From positions 1-64,000 of the forward strand of contig NZ_NFJP01000013.1 of the NCBI RefSeq assembly GCF_002159915.1: DNA of 64,000 bases, in the 5' to 3' direction. This DNA is from Gordonibacter sp. An230 (lineage in GTDB: Bacteria > Actinomycetota > Coriobacteriia > Coriobacteriales > Eggerthellaceae). Under the pieces are notes generated by a model. That model was given only the letters and a program-made list of their open reading frames with translations. It was not told the DNA's origin and did not search any database. Shown here one piece after another: positions 36,126 through 44,712 of the stretch (position 1 is the stretch's first letter; every line of letters starts with the position of its first letter). The translations under genes and the position numbers were made by a program.

Positions 36126-36890
36126 GGGCGGGGCAGCGCGGTCGGAGCAGCGCGGCCGGATCGGTGCGGCCGGAGCAGCGATGCGGGCCGTGCGTTTCCC
36201 CACCCGCCCCGACAGGCTTGTCCCTCCGACTCCGGCGTTTTCGAGCGCTCGGTTTCTCCGCGTGTTCCAATCGAATCCGGACCGTTCCGGGCGGCTCGGA
36301 AAGGAGCATCCGCTTCGCACGAGGCACCCGGCTGACCAGCGGTAATGCTACGATCTTCAACTTCCGGCAAAGGGGCACCCGCTTCGAGCGAGGCGCGTGC
36401 TCCTTTGCCGCCAGGGGCGCGATCCCCATCCGGCCGCGCCGCACCCTTGCGAGGCTTTGGGTGGTCTGTGCGAAGCGTCGCTTCCTTCGCCGCGCGACAT
36501 CGGAGCGAATGCGCCGGATTTCCCTTTGGCATGCGCGTCCGGGAGGGACCCGTCTCAGGGCCTGCGGGGCGGGGTCGAACCTTCCCGATCCCGCCCCGTC
36601 TCCCGGCAGCCCGCCGAACGCCGATGCGCGAACCCGGCCCCGTCCCGCCTCCCGGCTGTCTGCCAGACGTCCCCGGACGGCCCGATCCCGCTTTGCCTCC
36701 CGATGGCCTGCCGGATACCGCCGATCCCTCCCGGCAGCTCATCCCCCCCGGCAGTCCGCTGGAAGTTCCTGGGCGAACCCGATCTCGTTTCGCCGGCATC
36801 TCCTCTACCCGGCGACTGCGGCCTGATGCTCCCGATCGGGAAGGGCTCGCCGCATGGCGGGCGGACCCGTGCGTCAAGGGGGCGAACGAA
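36126..36890. other. Long gene-free stretch before parS site 2
   Basis: About 765 bases. Open frames exist on both strands but are Pro/Arg/Ser-rich with no domain. A short imperfect direct repeat is visible (CATCCGCTTCGCACGAGGC near 36308 and CACCCGCTTCGAGCGAGGC near 36374). I see no tRNA or small-RNA signal. Confidence 0.45.
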
Positions 36891-36906
36891 TGTTTCACGT
36901 GAAACA
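36891..36906. promoter_or_regulatory. parS: parS site 2 (ParB-binding)
   Basis: Perfect palindrome TGTTTCACGTGAAACA, identical to sites at 30605 and 47040, preceded by GGCGAACGAA much as site 3 is preceded by GGCGAACGGA. It lies in the gene-free stretch between the TetR gene and the ABC pair. Confidence 0.93.
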
Positions 36907-37179
36907 ACATCCAGAAGGGCGCAGAGTTGTTCGAAGAGGGTGAACGGGCCGCCTTTGAGGGGCGAGGGGTTCTCCGTTATCGACGACTGTCGCTTTCTGC
37001 CTGTCAGCGGCTTCGAGCGCGATCGGCGTTCCGGGCGGGTGCCGCCTTCCGCTCTTTGCCTTCCGTCCCGTCCGATCAGCAAGTTGTCGTGCGCCCTTCG
37101 ATGTCGCGTCTCGAGCGCGTGCGGGCTTCGAAAGGCATCCTCGAGCGCGCACCTTGCTCTGGGATGCGCCAATTGCGGT

Positions 37180-37380
37180 AATGGATTTCAAATTATTTCA
37201 TGATATTTTACCGAATTTGCCCCCTCGGCAAGAATTCAGACGAAAGAAAGGCCAGAATGATAACATATGGCGAAAAATATTTTGATATATTACCGTAATT
37301 TTGCAATTCGAGTCGATCAGCAAGCAGAGTCACGCCCGTTCGGTACTATATCAAGAAAAATTCCCGGATTTTTTACCGTT
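37180..37380. other. AT-rich island
   Basis: About 200 bases strikingly richer in A+T than the surroundings (runs such as CAAATTATTTCATGATATT and AAAAATATTTTGATATAT). The string TTACCG recurs at about 37209, 37293 and 37375. One open frame begins at 37267 but runs into low-complexity sequence. Could be a remnant of transferred DNA, a silenced promoter, or a protein-binding region. Confidence 0.55.
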
Positions 37381-37469
37381 CGCCCGAGATGCCGAGCATG
37401 GGCGGCGCTTCGGACGGGCGCTGTCTGCCGAGCGCAAGGCGGCGCTTCGAGTGGGCACCGCCTGCTGAG

Positions 37470-37800
37470 CGGCGACCGCCTTTCCGCTTTCCGGTCTTCC
37501 GTTCCCGCCTATCGCTCCCGCCCTCCCCCCTTGCTCCGTTTCCACCTCCGCTTCCAACTTCGCCTCGCGCAAGCAAGGCCCTCCTCCCTTCTCTCGCCTC
37601 CCATCCTCCCATTCTGCCTCTTGTTTCGGGGCGCCCTTCCTCACCCTCTGCCTCCTCATTCTACTTGCTTTTTCTTGGACGGGCAGGGGACGCCCTCCCT
37701 CGCCCTCTATTCCCTCCCATTCTGCCTCTAACTTCTCCTCGGACAAGCAAGGGGCGTTCCCTCCCTCCCTCCCTCCCTCCCTCTCGCCCCATCTTTTCGC
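37470..37800. repeat. Polypyrimidine tract with TCCC microsatellite
   Basis: About 330 bases with a strong C/T bias on the plus strand, containing two related blocks (each with CTCCCATTCTGCCTCT or close to it, near 37613 and 37715, and GCAAGCAAGG / ACAAGCAAGG near 37570 and 37743). It ends in a (TCCC)n run near 37760-37786. No gene. Confidence 0.7.
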
Positions 37801-37807
37801 AAATCGG

Positions 37808-37838
37808 TTGTAACAACGTTATATAACAGTGTTATACT
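37808..37838 (+). promoter_or_regulatory. Probable promoter region of the second ABC operon
   Basis: AT-rich block with TTGTAA (37808-37813) and TATACT (37833-37838), spacing 19, slightly long. GTTATATAAC (37819-37828) is a palindrome inside it. Just downstream AGTAACCTAAAGGTAACT is a near-palindrome (one mismatch) and TTGAG repeats on both sides, a candidate binding site for the AraC- or TetR-type regulators nearby. Confidence 0.5.
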
Positions 37839-37879
37839 ACCTTGAGTAACCTAAAGGTAACTTGAGGGAAGGACTGCGT

Positions 37880-39847
37880 ATGGATGCGGGCAATGCAACC
37901 GTCGCGGACGAGACGGCCGCAAGCGGCGCGGTTGCGGACGAGGCAATCGCGGACGAGACGGCCGCAAGCGGAACGCTAGCGAACGAGGCAACCGCAAGCA
38001 ACACGGCCGCAAGCGGCGCGGCTGCGAACGGCGCGGCCGCGCGCGGAGCCTCCTCCACCGAGGCCGGTGCCGCTTCGTCGGGACGGGCGGAGGGGCGCAA
38101 GGGGCCGAACCCCGTCGCGCGCCTGCTGGAGTGGGCGGGCGGCGCGAACCGGGCGCGTTTCGCGCTGTCGGTGCTTTTAGCCGTCGTGGGCGTGGCGGGC
38201 ACCGTCGTGCCCTACTACGCCGCCGGCCAGATGGTCGTCGGCGTGCTGGGGAACGTGCGCGACTTCGGATTCTACCTGGGCTGGTGCGCGACGGCCGCCG
38301 CAGGCTACGGGGCCTACCTCGTGTTCCACTACTCCTCGACGGCCCTCTCGCACGTCGCGGCGTTCTCGACGATCTCGAGGATCCGCCGGCTCATCGCCGA
38401 AAAGCTCACGCGCGTGCCGCTCGGCTACGTGCTGGACACGCCGTCGGGCAAGCTCAAGAACATCATGGTGGAGAAGGTGGACAGCATCGAGACGACGCTC
38501 GCGCACCTGCTGCCGGAGATGACGTCGAATTTGCTGGTTCCGCTGGCCGTCGTCGCGTTCATGTTCGCGCTCGATTGGCGCATGGCGCTCGTCGCGCTCG
38601 TCACGTTGCCCGTCGGGTTCGCCGCCTACATGGGCATGATGAAGGACTACAACCTCTGGTACGAGAAAACCGTGCGCGCAAGCGAGGACATGAGCTCGAC
38701 TTCGGTCGAGTACGTCGACGGCATCGAGGTCATCAAGGCGTTCGGCCAGTCGGCCAGCTCGTACGAGAAGTTCTCGAAGACCGTGGACCGCTACGCGCAT
38801 TCGTTCATCGACTGGATGCACCACGTGCAGGTGTTCCAGGATCTGGGCCTGGCCATCTGGCCGGCCACGCTCGTGACCGTGCTGCCGGTGGGATGCCTGT
38901 TCGTTTTGCAGGGCACGCTCGAGCCGGCGACGCTCGTCATGGTGGCCGTCTTGTCGCTGTCCATATTCCCGCCCCTGTACGCGGCCATGAACTTCATCGA
39001 CACGCTGGCCCAGATCGGCACCGTGGTGGAGCAGATATCGTCGATTCTCGACGAGCCGGAGCAGCGCCGCGCGTCGGATTCGTCGGGCGCCGCGCCCGCT
39101 CGTCCGTCCGGCACACGCATCGAGCTTTCCGGCGTGCGGTTCTCCTACGGGCGCGAAGAGGTGATCCACGGCGTCGATTTGACCATCGAGCCGGGCCAGG
39201 TGACAGCGCTCGTGGGGCCGTCCGGCTCGGGGAAGTCGACGCTCGCGCGCCTCATCGCCGGGTTCTGGGACGCGAGCGCGGGCGAGGTGCGCATCGGCGG
39301 CGTGTCGGTGAACGACCTGACCGCGTCGCAGCTTGCGGCATGCGTCTCGTTCGTCGAGCAGGACAACTACCTGTTCGACGACACGGTGATGAACAACATC
39401 CGCATGGGCCGCCCCGGCGCCTCCGACGACGAGGTGGTGGCGTGCGCCGAGGCGAGCGGCTGCCACGGGTTCATCGAGGGCCTCGAGCGGGGGTATATGA
39501 CCGCGGCGGGCGGCTCGGGCGGGCGCCTCTCGGGCGGGGAGCGCCAGCGCGTCGCCGTCGCCCGCGCCATGCTCAAGGACGCGCCCATCGTCGTGCTCGA
39601 CGAGGCCACGGCCTACGTCGACCCGGAGAGCGAGGCCGCCATCGAGCGGGCCGTCGGCGCGCTCGTGGCCGGAAAGACCCTCGTCGTCATCGCGCACAGG
39701 CTGTCCACCGTGCGCGATGCGGACAAGATCGTGGTCGTGCGCGACGGGCGCATCGAGGCCGAGGGCACGCACGATGCGCTCATGGCCGGCTGCCCGCTGT
39801 ACGCGAGCATGTACAACGCCCATATGGAATCGAAAGACGCAGCGTAG
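37880..39847 (+). CDS. Exporter-fold ABC transporter (YbtP/IrtA-like), second operon
   Basis: Half-transporter of 655 residues. The first 60 residues are an Ala-rich repeat built on ADETAASG units, unlike any transport domain. The six-helix membrane domain follows (about 90-390) and shares long matches with the protein at 19517 (PLGYVLDTPSGKLK, YVDGIEVIKAFGQSASSY). ATPase: Walker A GPSGSGKST, signature LSGGERQR, Walker B IVVLDEATAYVDPES. DNA 39359-39642 is identical to 20861-21144. Start ATG at 37880 follows GGAAGG; a TTG at 37862 is less likely. Partner gene follows after nine bases. Confidence 0.93.
   Translation: MDAGNATVADETAASGAVADEAIADETAASGTLANEATASNTAASGAAANGAAARGASSTEAGAASSGRAEGRKGPNPVARLLEWAGGANRARFALSVLLAVVGVAGTVVPYYAAGQMVVGVLGNVRDFGFYLGWCATAAAGYGAYLVFHYSSTALSHVAAFSTISRIRRLIAEKLTRVPLGYVLDTPSGKLKNIMVEKVDSIETTLAHLLPEMTSNLLVPLAVVAFMFALDWRMALVALVTLPVGFAAYMGMMKDYNLWYEKTVRASEDMSSTSVEYVDGIEVIKAFGQSASSYEKFSKTVDRYAHSFIDWMHHVQVFQDLGLAIWPATLVTVLPVGCLFVLQGTLEPATLVMVAVLSLSIFPPLYAAMNFIDTLAQIGTVVEQISSILDEPEQRRASDSSGAAPARPSGTRIELSGVRFSYGREEVIHGVDLTIEPGQVTALVGPSGSGKSTLARLIAGFWDASAGEVRIGGVSVNDLTASQLAACVSFVEQDNYLFDDTVMNNIRMGRPGASDDEVVACAEASGCHGFIEGLERGYMTAAGGSGGRLSGGERQRVAVARAMLKDAPIVVLDEATAYVDPESEAAIERAVGALVAGKTLVVIAHRLSTVRDADKIVVVRDGRIEAEGTHDALMAGCPLYASMYNAHMESKDAA
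39359..39642 (+). repeat. 284-bp tract identical to 20861-21144 (copy 2)
   Basis: Same tract as copy 1, in the same coding frame and at the same domain position of the paralogous ATPase. Immediately outside, the genes differ (GAG against GCC before it, ATCGAGCGG against ATGCAGGAC at its end). Confidence 0.97.
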
Positions 39848-39856
39848 GAGGCCGCC

Positions 39857-41614
39857 ATGTTCGCAACGTTCAGGAAGTACTTCGCGTTCGGGGGCAGCTT
39901 TTCGGGCTTGCTCAAGCGCGGGATGGCGTTCTCGGTGCTGAACTCGTTCTTCGAGGCGTGGCAGATGATGGCGCTTGCCGTGGTCCTGTTCGCCCTGGCC
40001 GACGGCACGCTGTCGGAGGCGACGCTGCTGACGGCGCTCGCCATCATGCTGCTCAGCATCGCCGGCTGCTTTATCACCTCGCATTTCAAAAGCGAGAACT
40101 TCTGCAAGGGCAACTTCTCCATGACCGGCGAGAAGCGCACGCAGATCGGCGACAGGATGCGCTACCTTCCCATGGGCTACTTCAACGAGAACAGCCTCGG
40201 GCAGATCGCGGGAACCATGACGAACACGCTCGACGACGTGCAGAACGCCGGCGGCCAGGTGTACACGAACGTCATCTCGGGATTCGTGTTCTCGGGGATC
40301 ATGGCGCTTTTCCTGCTGGCGTTCGACTGGCGCCTCGGCGCGGTCGTGATCGTCACCATAGCGGTGTTTCTGCTGGTGAACGCCTGTATGCAGAAGAAGG
40401 CGCGCGATGTGTCGAGCCGGCGCGTGGCGGCCCAGGGCGCCATCGTGGGCGCGGTGCTCGAGTACATCCAGGGCATGGGGGTGGTGCGCGCGTTCTCTTT
40501 GGTGGGCGATGCGCGCAAAAAGCTCGACGACTCCATCGCGGAGTGCGAGCGCGCGAACGTGACGATGGAGCTGCGCTTCCTCGTGTTCAACATCCTGCAG
40601 ACGCTCGTGGTGAAGACCTCGAGCGTGCTCATGTGCCTCGTGGCGGTGGGCTGCTGGCTGGCCGGCACGATGGACGCGGGCGTGTGCCTCGTGGCCGTCG
40701 TGGCGTCGTTCATGGTGTACGGCAAGCTGGAGATGTCCGGCGCCTTCGCGAGCCTGCTGCGGCAGATCGATTTGTGCATGGACAAGGTGAACGACATGAT
40801 CGCCACGCCGGCTTTGCCCGAGGGGAAGGGCGCGGGCGCGCAGCGTGCCCGCGGGCTTGACATCGTCGTCGACAACGCGTCTTTCGGCTACGAGGGGCGC
40901 ACGGTCGTCGACCGCGTGTCGCTGTCCATTCCCGAGCGCACCACCTGCGCCATCGTGGGGCCCTCCGGTGCGGGAAAGACCACGCTCGTACGGCTGATCG
41001 CGCGGTTTTGGGACGTGGACGAGGGGAGCGTGAGGCTCGGCGGCGTCGATGTGCGCGACTGGAAGGTGGACGATCTGCTGGCGAACTTCTCGATGGTGTT
41101 TCAGGGGGTGTACCTGTTCGACGACACCGTGCGCGCCAACATCGCGTTCGGTCGCCCCGACGCCACGGACGAGCAGGTCGAGGCCGCCGCGCGCGCCGCG
41201 TGCTGCCACGAGTTCATCGAGAGGCTGCCGGAGGGCTACGCCACGCGCTTGGGCGAGGGCGGCGCCGCGCTTTCGGGCGGCGAGCGCCAGCGCATCAGCA
41301 TCGCCCGCGCCATCCTGAAAGACGCGCCCATCGTCATCCTCGACGAGGCCACGGCCAACGTGGACCCGGAGAACGAGCGCGACCTGCAGCGGGCCGTCGC
41401 AGCGCTGACGCGCGACAAGACGGTCATCATGATCGCGCACCGCCTCAAGACCGTGCGCGACGCCGACCAGATCGTCGTGCTGGACGCCGGACGCGTCGCG
41501 CAGCGCGGCACCCACGACGAGCTCATGGCTGAAGGCGGCATCTACGCCGACTTCGTGGGCATGCGCGAGAAGACCATCGGCTGGAAGCTGGCGGGCACCG
41601 CGGCCAGCGCGTGA
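39857..41614 (+). CDS. Exporter-fold ABC transporter (YbtQ/IrtB-like), second operon
   Basis: Half-transporter of 585 residues, heterodimer partner of the preceding protein. Membrane domain about 20-310; ATPase with Walker A GPSGAGKTT, NFSMVFQGVYLFDDTV Q-loop region, signature LSGGERQR and Walker B IVILDEATANVDPEN. Paralogue of the protein at 21391 (shared RFWD.D.G.V.LGG.DVRDWK, ERTTCAIVGPSG). Start ATG at 39857 follows GTAGGAGG. Unlike the first operon there is no ECF module downstream; an AraC regulator and a MATE exporter follow instead. Confidence 0.94.
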   Translation: MFATFRKYFAFGGSFSGLLKRGMAFSVLNSFFEAWQMMALAVVLFALADGTLSEATLLTALAIMLLSIAGCFITSHFKSENFCKGNFSMTGEKRTQIGDRMRYLPMGYFNENSLGQIAGTMTNTLDDVQNAGGQVYTNVISGFVFSGIMALFLLAFDWRLGAVVIVTIAVFLLVNACMQKKARDVSSRRVAAQGAIVGAVLEYIQGMGVVRAFSLVGDARKKLDDSIAECERANVTMELRFLVFNILQTLVVKTSSVLMCLVAVGCWLAGTMDAGVCLVAVVASFMVYGKLEMSGAFASLLRQIDLCMDKVNDMIATPALPEGKGAGAQRARGLDIVVDNASFGYEGRTVVDRVSLSIPERTTCAIVGPSGAGKTTLVRLIARFWDVDEGSVRLGGVDVRDWKVDDLLANFSMVFQGVYLFDDTVRANIAFGRPDATDEQVEAAARAACCHEFIERLPEGYATRLGEGGAALSGGERQRISIARAILKDAPIVILDEATANVDPENERDLQRAVAALTRDKTVIMIAHRLKTVRDADQIVVLDAGRVAQRGTHDELMAEGGIYADFVGMREKTIGWKLAGTAASA

Positions 41615-41834
41615 TCGGGCGCGCCGCGCCTGGCCTCCCTGCCTGCTGCGCCCGCGCCCTTCCTTGGCGCGCCGCGAAGGCGCCCGCCCGCAAGGCGCGT
41701 CCTTGCGGGCGGGGGGGGGGTGCGGGCGGTCGCAGCGCCGGAAGCGGCCTGAGCGGTTGGAAATCGTGCCGCGCGCCCTGTCCGCGAGCGAGCGGGCGCA
41801 AGGCGAAAGGCGGGCCCCTCCTCGCGTCCGCTCG

Positions 41835-42971
41835 CTAGCGGGCGCGAGGGGCGAGGGCTTTGCGGTAGGCGGCGGGCGAGCAGCCCATCTCGCGCTCGAA
41901 CAGCTCCTTGAAGCGCTCGGGCGTCCGGTATCCCACGGCGGCGGCAACCTGGGCGAGCGGCATGTCGCTTTCGGCGAGCAGGCGCGATGCGTCGGCCATG
42001 CGCCGGCGCTGCAGATAGCCGGTGATGGTGCAGCCGAAGGCCCGCTTGAACTCGGCCCGCAGCTTCGTCTGCCCCATGCAGGCGATGCGCGCGAGCGTCT
42101 CGGCGTCCGCACCTTCGCGCGCGTGCGCGTCCAGGTACTCGATCACGCGCCCGAGCGCACGCGCGCAGGACGCGCTTTCGACCGCCGCAGCCCCGCCGGC
42201 CCCGCCGCCGTCGCCGGTTTCGGCCCCGTTGGCGTGCGCGCCGGACAGCTCGCGCGATTTCTCCACGATGAGCGCCACGGCCTCGTTCACCTTGCCGCGA
42301 TAGTACAGCCTGGCCGACGCCCCTTGGCCGCGGTAGGCTTCGATCTGCTTGAGCGCCACGATGAGCTCCGGAAACTGGGCGATGCCGTCGATGCTGGCGA
42401 ACGCCGCCTCCACGTCCAGCCCCTCGTCGGCGTACTCGTCGCGCAGGTAGCGCTCGTAGAACGCCGGGGCCAGCATGATCTCGACGCTGCGCGCGGGAAC
42501 CTCGGCGTACAAAAGCGCGTCCCAGCGCTCGCTTCTCATCACGTGTCCTTCGAGGAACGGCCCCTCGTAGCGTTTGCCGGTGACGAACTCCTCCGCCCTC
42601 ACCGACTCGAAGTAGCGCACGCCCACGAAGCGCGGGTGGCGGCATCGCTCGCGGAAGTCCCGTTTGAGCGTCATGTCGGTCACCGACACGGCGAAGTCGC
42701 CGTCGGCGAAGGTCCAGTAGTAGCCGGAGGCGGTGTCTCGCGGAAAACGGTAGTAGACGCCTGCGCGCTTCGGCAAAAGCGCGGCCATCGGCTCGTCGGC
42801 CTTGACGGGGCGCATCCCCAGATCCTCCATGCACGGCAGCTGGATGTCGCGCATGACGTCGGGCACCTGCCCGCTGCCGTGCGCGCGGGCGCCTTCCCTC
42901 TCTTCGAGCCGCCCTTTGCCGCGGGCGTCGCCGGTTCGGCGGCCGGCGGGGCGGGCCTCCTGATTCGCCAT
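41835..42971 (-). CDS. AraC-family transcriptional regulator
   Basis: Regulator of 378 residues. The C-terminal double helix-turn-helix (about 285-378) has AETLARIACMGQTKLRAEFKRAFGC, then MPLAQVAAAVGYRTPERFKELFEREMGCSPAAYRKAL. The N-terminal part (FPRDTASGYYWTFADGDFAVSV and on) is a cupin-like ligand domain similar to regulators of siderophore genes such as YbtA and PchR, judged by eye. It converges on the ABC pair and diverges from the MATE gene. Start ATG at 42971 follows GGGAGGAAACC. Gly/Ala-rich linker near 270-285. Confidence 0.9.
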   Translation of the reverse strand: MANQEARPAGRRTGDARGKGRLEEREGARAHGSGQVPDVMRDIQLPCMEDLGMRPVKADEPMAALLPKRAGVYYRFPRDTASGYYWTFADGDFAVSVTDMTLKRDFRERCRHPRFVGVRYFESVRAEEFVTGKRYEGPFLEGHVMRSERWDALLYAEVPARSVEIMLAPAFYERYLRDEYADEGLDVEAAFASIDGIAQFPELIVALKQIEAYRGQGASARLYYRGKVNEAVALIVEKSRELSGAHANGAETGDGGGAGGAAAVESASCARALGRVIEYLDAHAREGADAETLARIACMGQTKLRAEFKRAFGCTITGYLQRRRMADASRLLAESDMPLAQVAAAVGYRTPERFKELFEREMGCSPAAYRKALAPRAR

Positions 42972-43100
42972 GGTTTCCTCCCGATTCGACGCAACGCGCG
43001 CCAGGCCCTTGCGGACGCGTTGGCGGGCGCATAAGTTGTGCAAGGATAACATATCGAGAGGGCGGTTCGGACCGAGCCGCGTACGCGACAAGGAAGCGAC

Positions 43101-44513
43101 ATGATGCAGAAACAGGAATCGAAGCGCGCGATGCTTTTGACGCAGGCGCCCGTGCGGCTCATGGTGAGCCTGAGCCTGCCCGCCATCGTGGGCATGGTGG
43201 TGGTCGGGCTGTACACGTTCGTGGACGCCATCTACGTGGGGCAGCTGGTCGGGGCCACGGCCATGGGTGCGGTGGCGGTGGCCTATCCGTTCACGTTCGT
43301 CAACAGCGGCCTTTCGTCCCTCATCGGCATGGGGTCGGCCTCGGTGCTCTCGCGCGCCATCGGGGCGAACGATCAGCGCACCATCGACCGGGTGGCCGGC
43401 AACCTCGTGTTCATGAACATCGTCCTGTCGTCGGCGGTCACGGTGCTCGGCATCGTGTTCGCGCGCGAGCTGCTCATGCTGGCTGGCGCCGAGGGCGAGA
43501 TGCTCGAGCTTGCGACGAGCTACCTGCGCATCATCTTCGCAGGCAGCCTGTTCGTGAACTTCGGCCAGAGCTCCAACATGATCATGCGCGGCGAGGGCGA
43601 GCTGGTCAAGGCCATGCTCATCATGGCTTCGAGCGCGGTGCTCAACATCGTGCTGGCTCCGGCGTTCATCCTCGCGCTCAGGGGCCAGGGCCTCGGGGTG
43701 GAGGGGGCCGCATGCGCGACGGTGCTCTCCCAGGCGGCGCTCGCAGCCCTCATGGCCTGGTGGTTCGCCAAGCGCGAGAAGGTCGCGCGCGTTCACGGGG
43801 TGCGCTTCGACGGCGCGCTGTTCTCCGAGGTGTTGAAAGTGGGCTTCTCGGCGTTCTTCATGCAGGTGCTCACGCTCGTGCAGCAGGCCGTCATCTACCG
43901 GGCCGCGGCCGAATGGGGCGGGGCGGAATGGCAGATCCTGTTCGGCGCCGCACTGCGCGTGCAGGCGTTCGCGTTCATCCCCCTGTGGGGCGTCAGCCAG
44001 GGCTTTCAGCCGGCGGCGGGCACGAACTACGGCGCGGGGCGCTACGCCCGCGTCCGACGCATCGCCGTGACGTTCGCGCTGGGGGCGACGGCGCTTGCGC
44101 TCGTGTTCTGGATCCCGGCGCTGCTCGCTCCCGAGGCGCTGCTGTCGCTGTTCATCACCGATCCGGCCATCGTGGCCCTCGGCGCGGGCGACTTCCGGGT
44201 GTTCTTCTCCACCTACGTCCTGCTCGGATTCATGATCATCGCCATCACGCTTTTGCAGGCGCTCGGCAAGGGAGGCAAGGCCGCCGTCCTGACGCTCGCC
44301 CGTCCCCTCATCGTGTTCCTGCCGCTCGTTGTCGTCGTGCCTCGCTTGGCCGGCCTGGGGATCCACGGCGTTTGGCTGGCGTCGGCGCTGTCGGACGGAT
44401 GCGTGGCGGTCATCGCCGTCGTGCTCATGCTGGGCGAGTTCGGCCGCATGCGCGCCCTCGAGCGTGACGGCGCATGCTCCTCCGACGCGCCCGAGGGCGA
44501 GGGGGCGAGGTAG
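43101..44513 (+). CDS. MATE-family efflux transporter
   Basis: Twelve-helix antiporter, 470 residues, of the multidrug and toxic compound extrusion family (Na+ or H+ coupled). The two repeated halves are visible: PVRLMVSLSLPAIVGMVVVGLYTFVDAIYVGQL at the start (shown here as family signature, cut by description) and the second half from about 240 with LTLVQQAVIYRAA. Start ATG at 43101 or 43104; AAGGAAG precedes. It is divergent from the AraC regulator and might export the siderophore or another product whose uptake the ABC pair performs, but no synthesis genes are in the window. Confidence 0.93.
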   Translation: MMQKQESKRAMLLTQAPVRLMVSLSLPAIVGMVVVGLYTFVDAIYVGQLVGATAMGAVAVAYPFTFVNSGLSSLIGMGSASVLSRAIGANDQRTIDRVAGNLVFMNIVLSSAVTVLGIVFARELLMLAGAEGEMLELATSYLRIIFAGSLFVNFGQSSNMIMRGEGELVKAMLIMASSAVLNIVLAPAFILALRGQGLGVEGAACATVLSQAALAALMAWWFAKREKVARVHGVRFDGALFSEVLKVGFSAFFMQVLTLVQQAVIYRAAAEWGGAEWQILFGAALRVQAFAFIPLWGVSQGFQPAAGTNYGAGRYARVRRIAVTFALGATALALVFWIPALLAPEALLSLFITDPAIVALGAGDFRVFFSTYVLLGFMIIAITLLQALGKGGKAAVLTLARPLIVFLPLVVVVPRLAGLGIHGVWLASALSDGCVAVIAVVLMLGEFGRMRALERDGACSSDAPEGEGAR

Positions 44514-44712
44514 CGTCGAACGCGCCGGCGGTCGGCGCGCGGCGAGCGGGCGGGTGTGCCGCCGCGGGCGGGATGCCCGCAGCGCCGAAGCCGACCGCGT
44601 GTGGAGTGTCTTTCGGCAGTGGGGGCGCGTGCTGCGCGGCACGGCTCCGCTGCGGGCGGCGTGCGGCAGGTCGCCCGCCCGACGTTCCTCTGCGCGCCTT
44701 GCCCCGACGCCC

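Noticed and set aside
36345-37203. Open frames of 180-270 codons in the gene-free stretch around parS site 2
   Set aside because: Pro/Arg/Ser-rich, overlapping on both strands, no ribosome sites of quality and no recognisable motif.
37267-37731. Possible small gene starting MAKNILIYYRNF in the AT-rich island
   Set aside because: Only the first 30 codons look like protein; the rest runs into the polypyrimidine tract as low-complexity sequence, and no ribosome site precedes it.
41711-41720. Run of ten G residues, possible phase-variable tract
   Set aside because: It lies between two convergent stop codons (41614 and 41835), outside any gene or promoter, so variation would have no evident effect.
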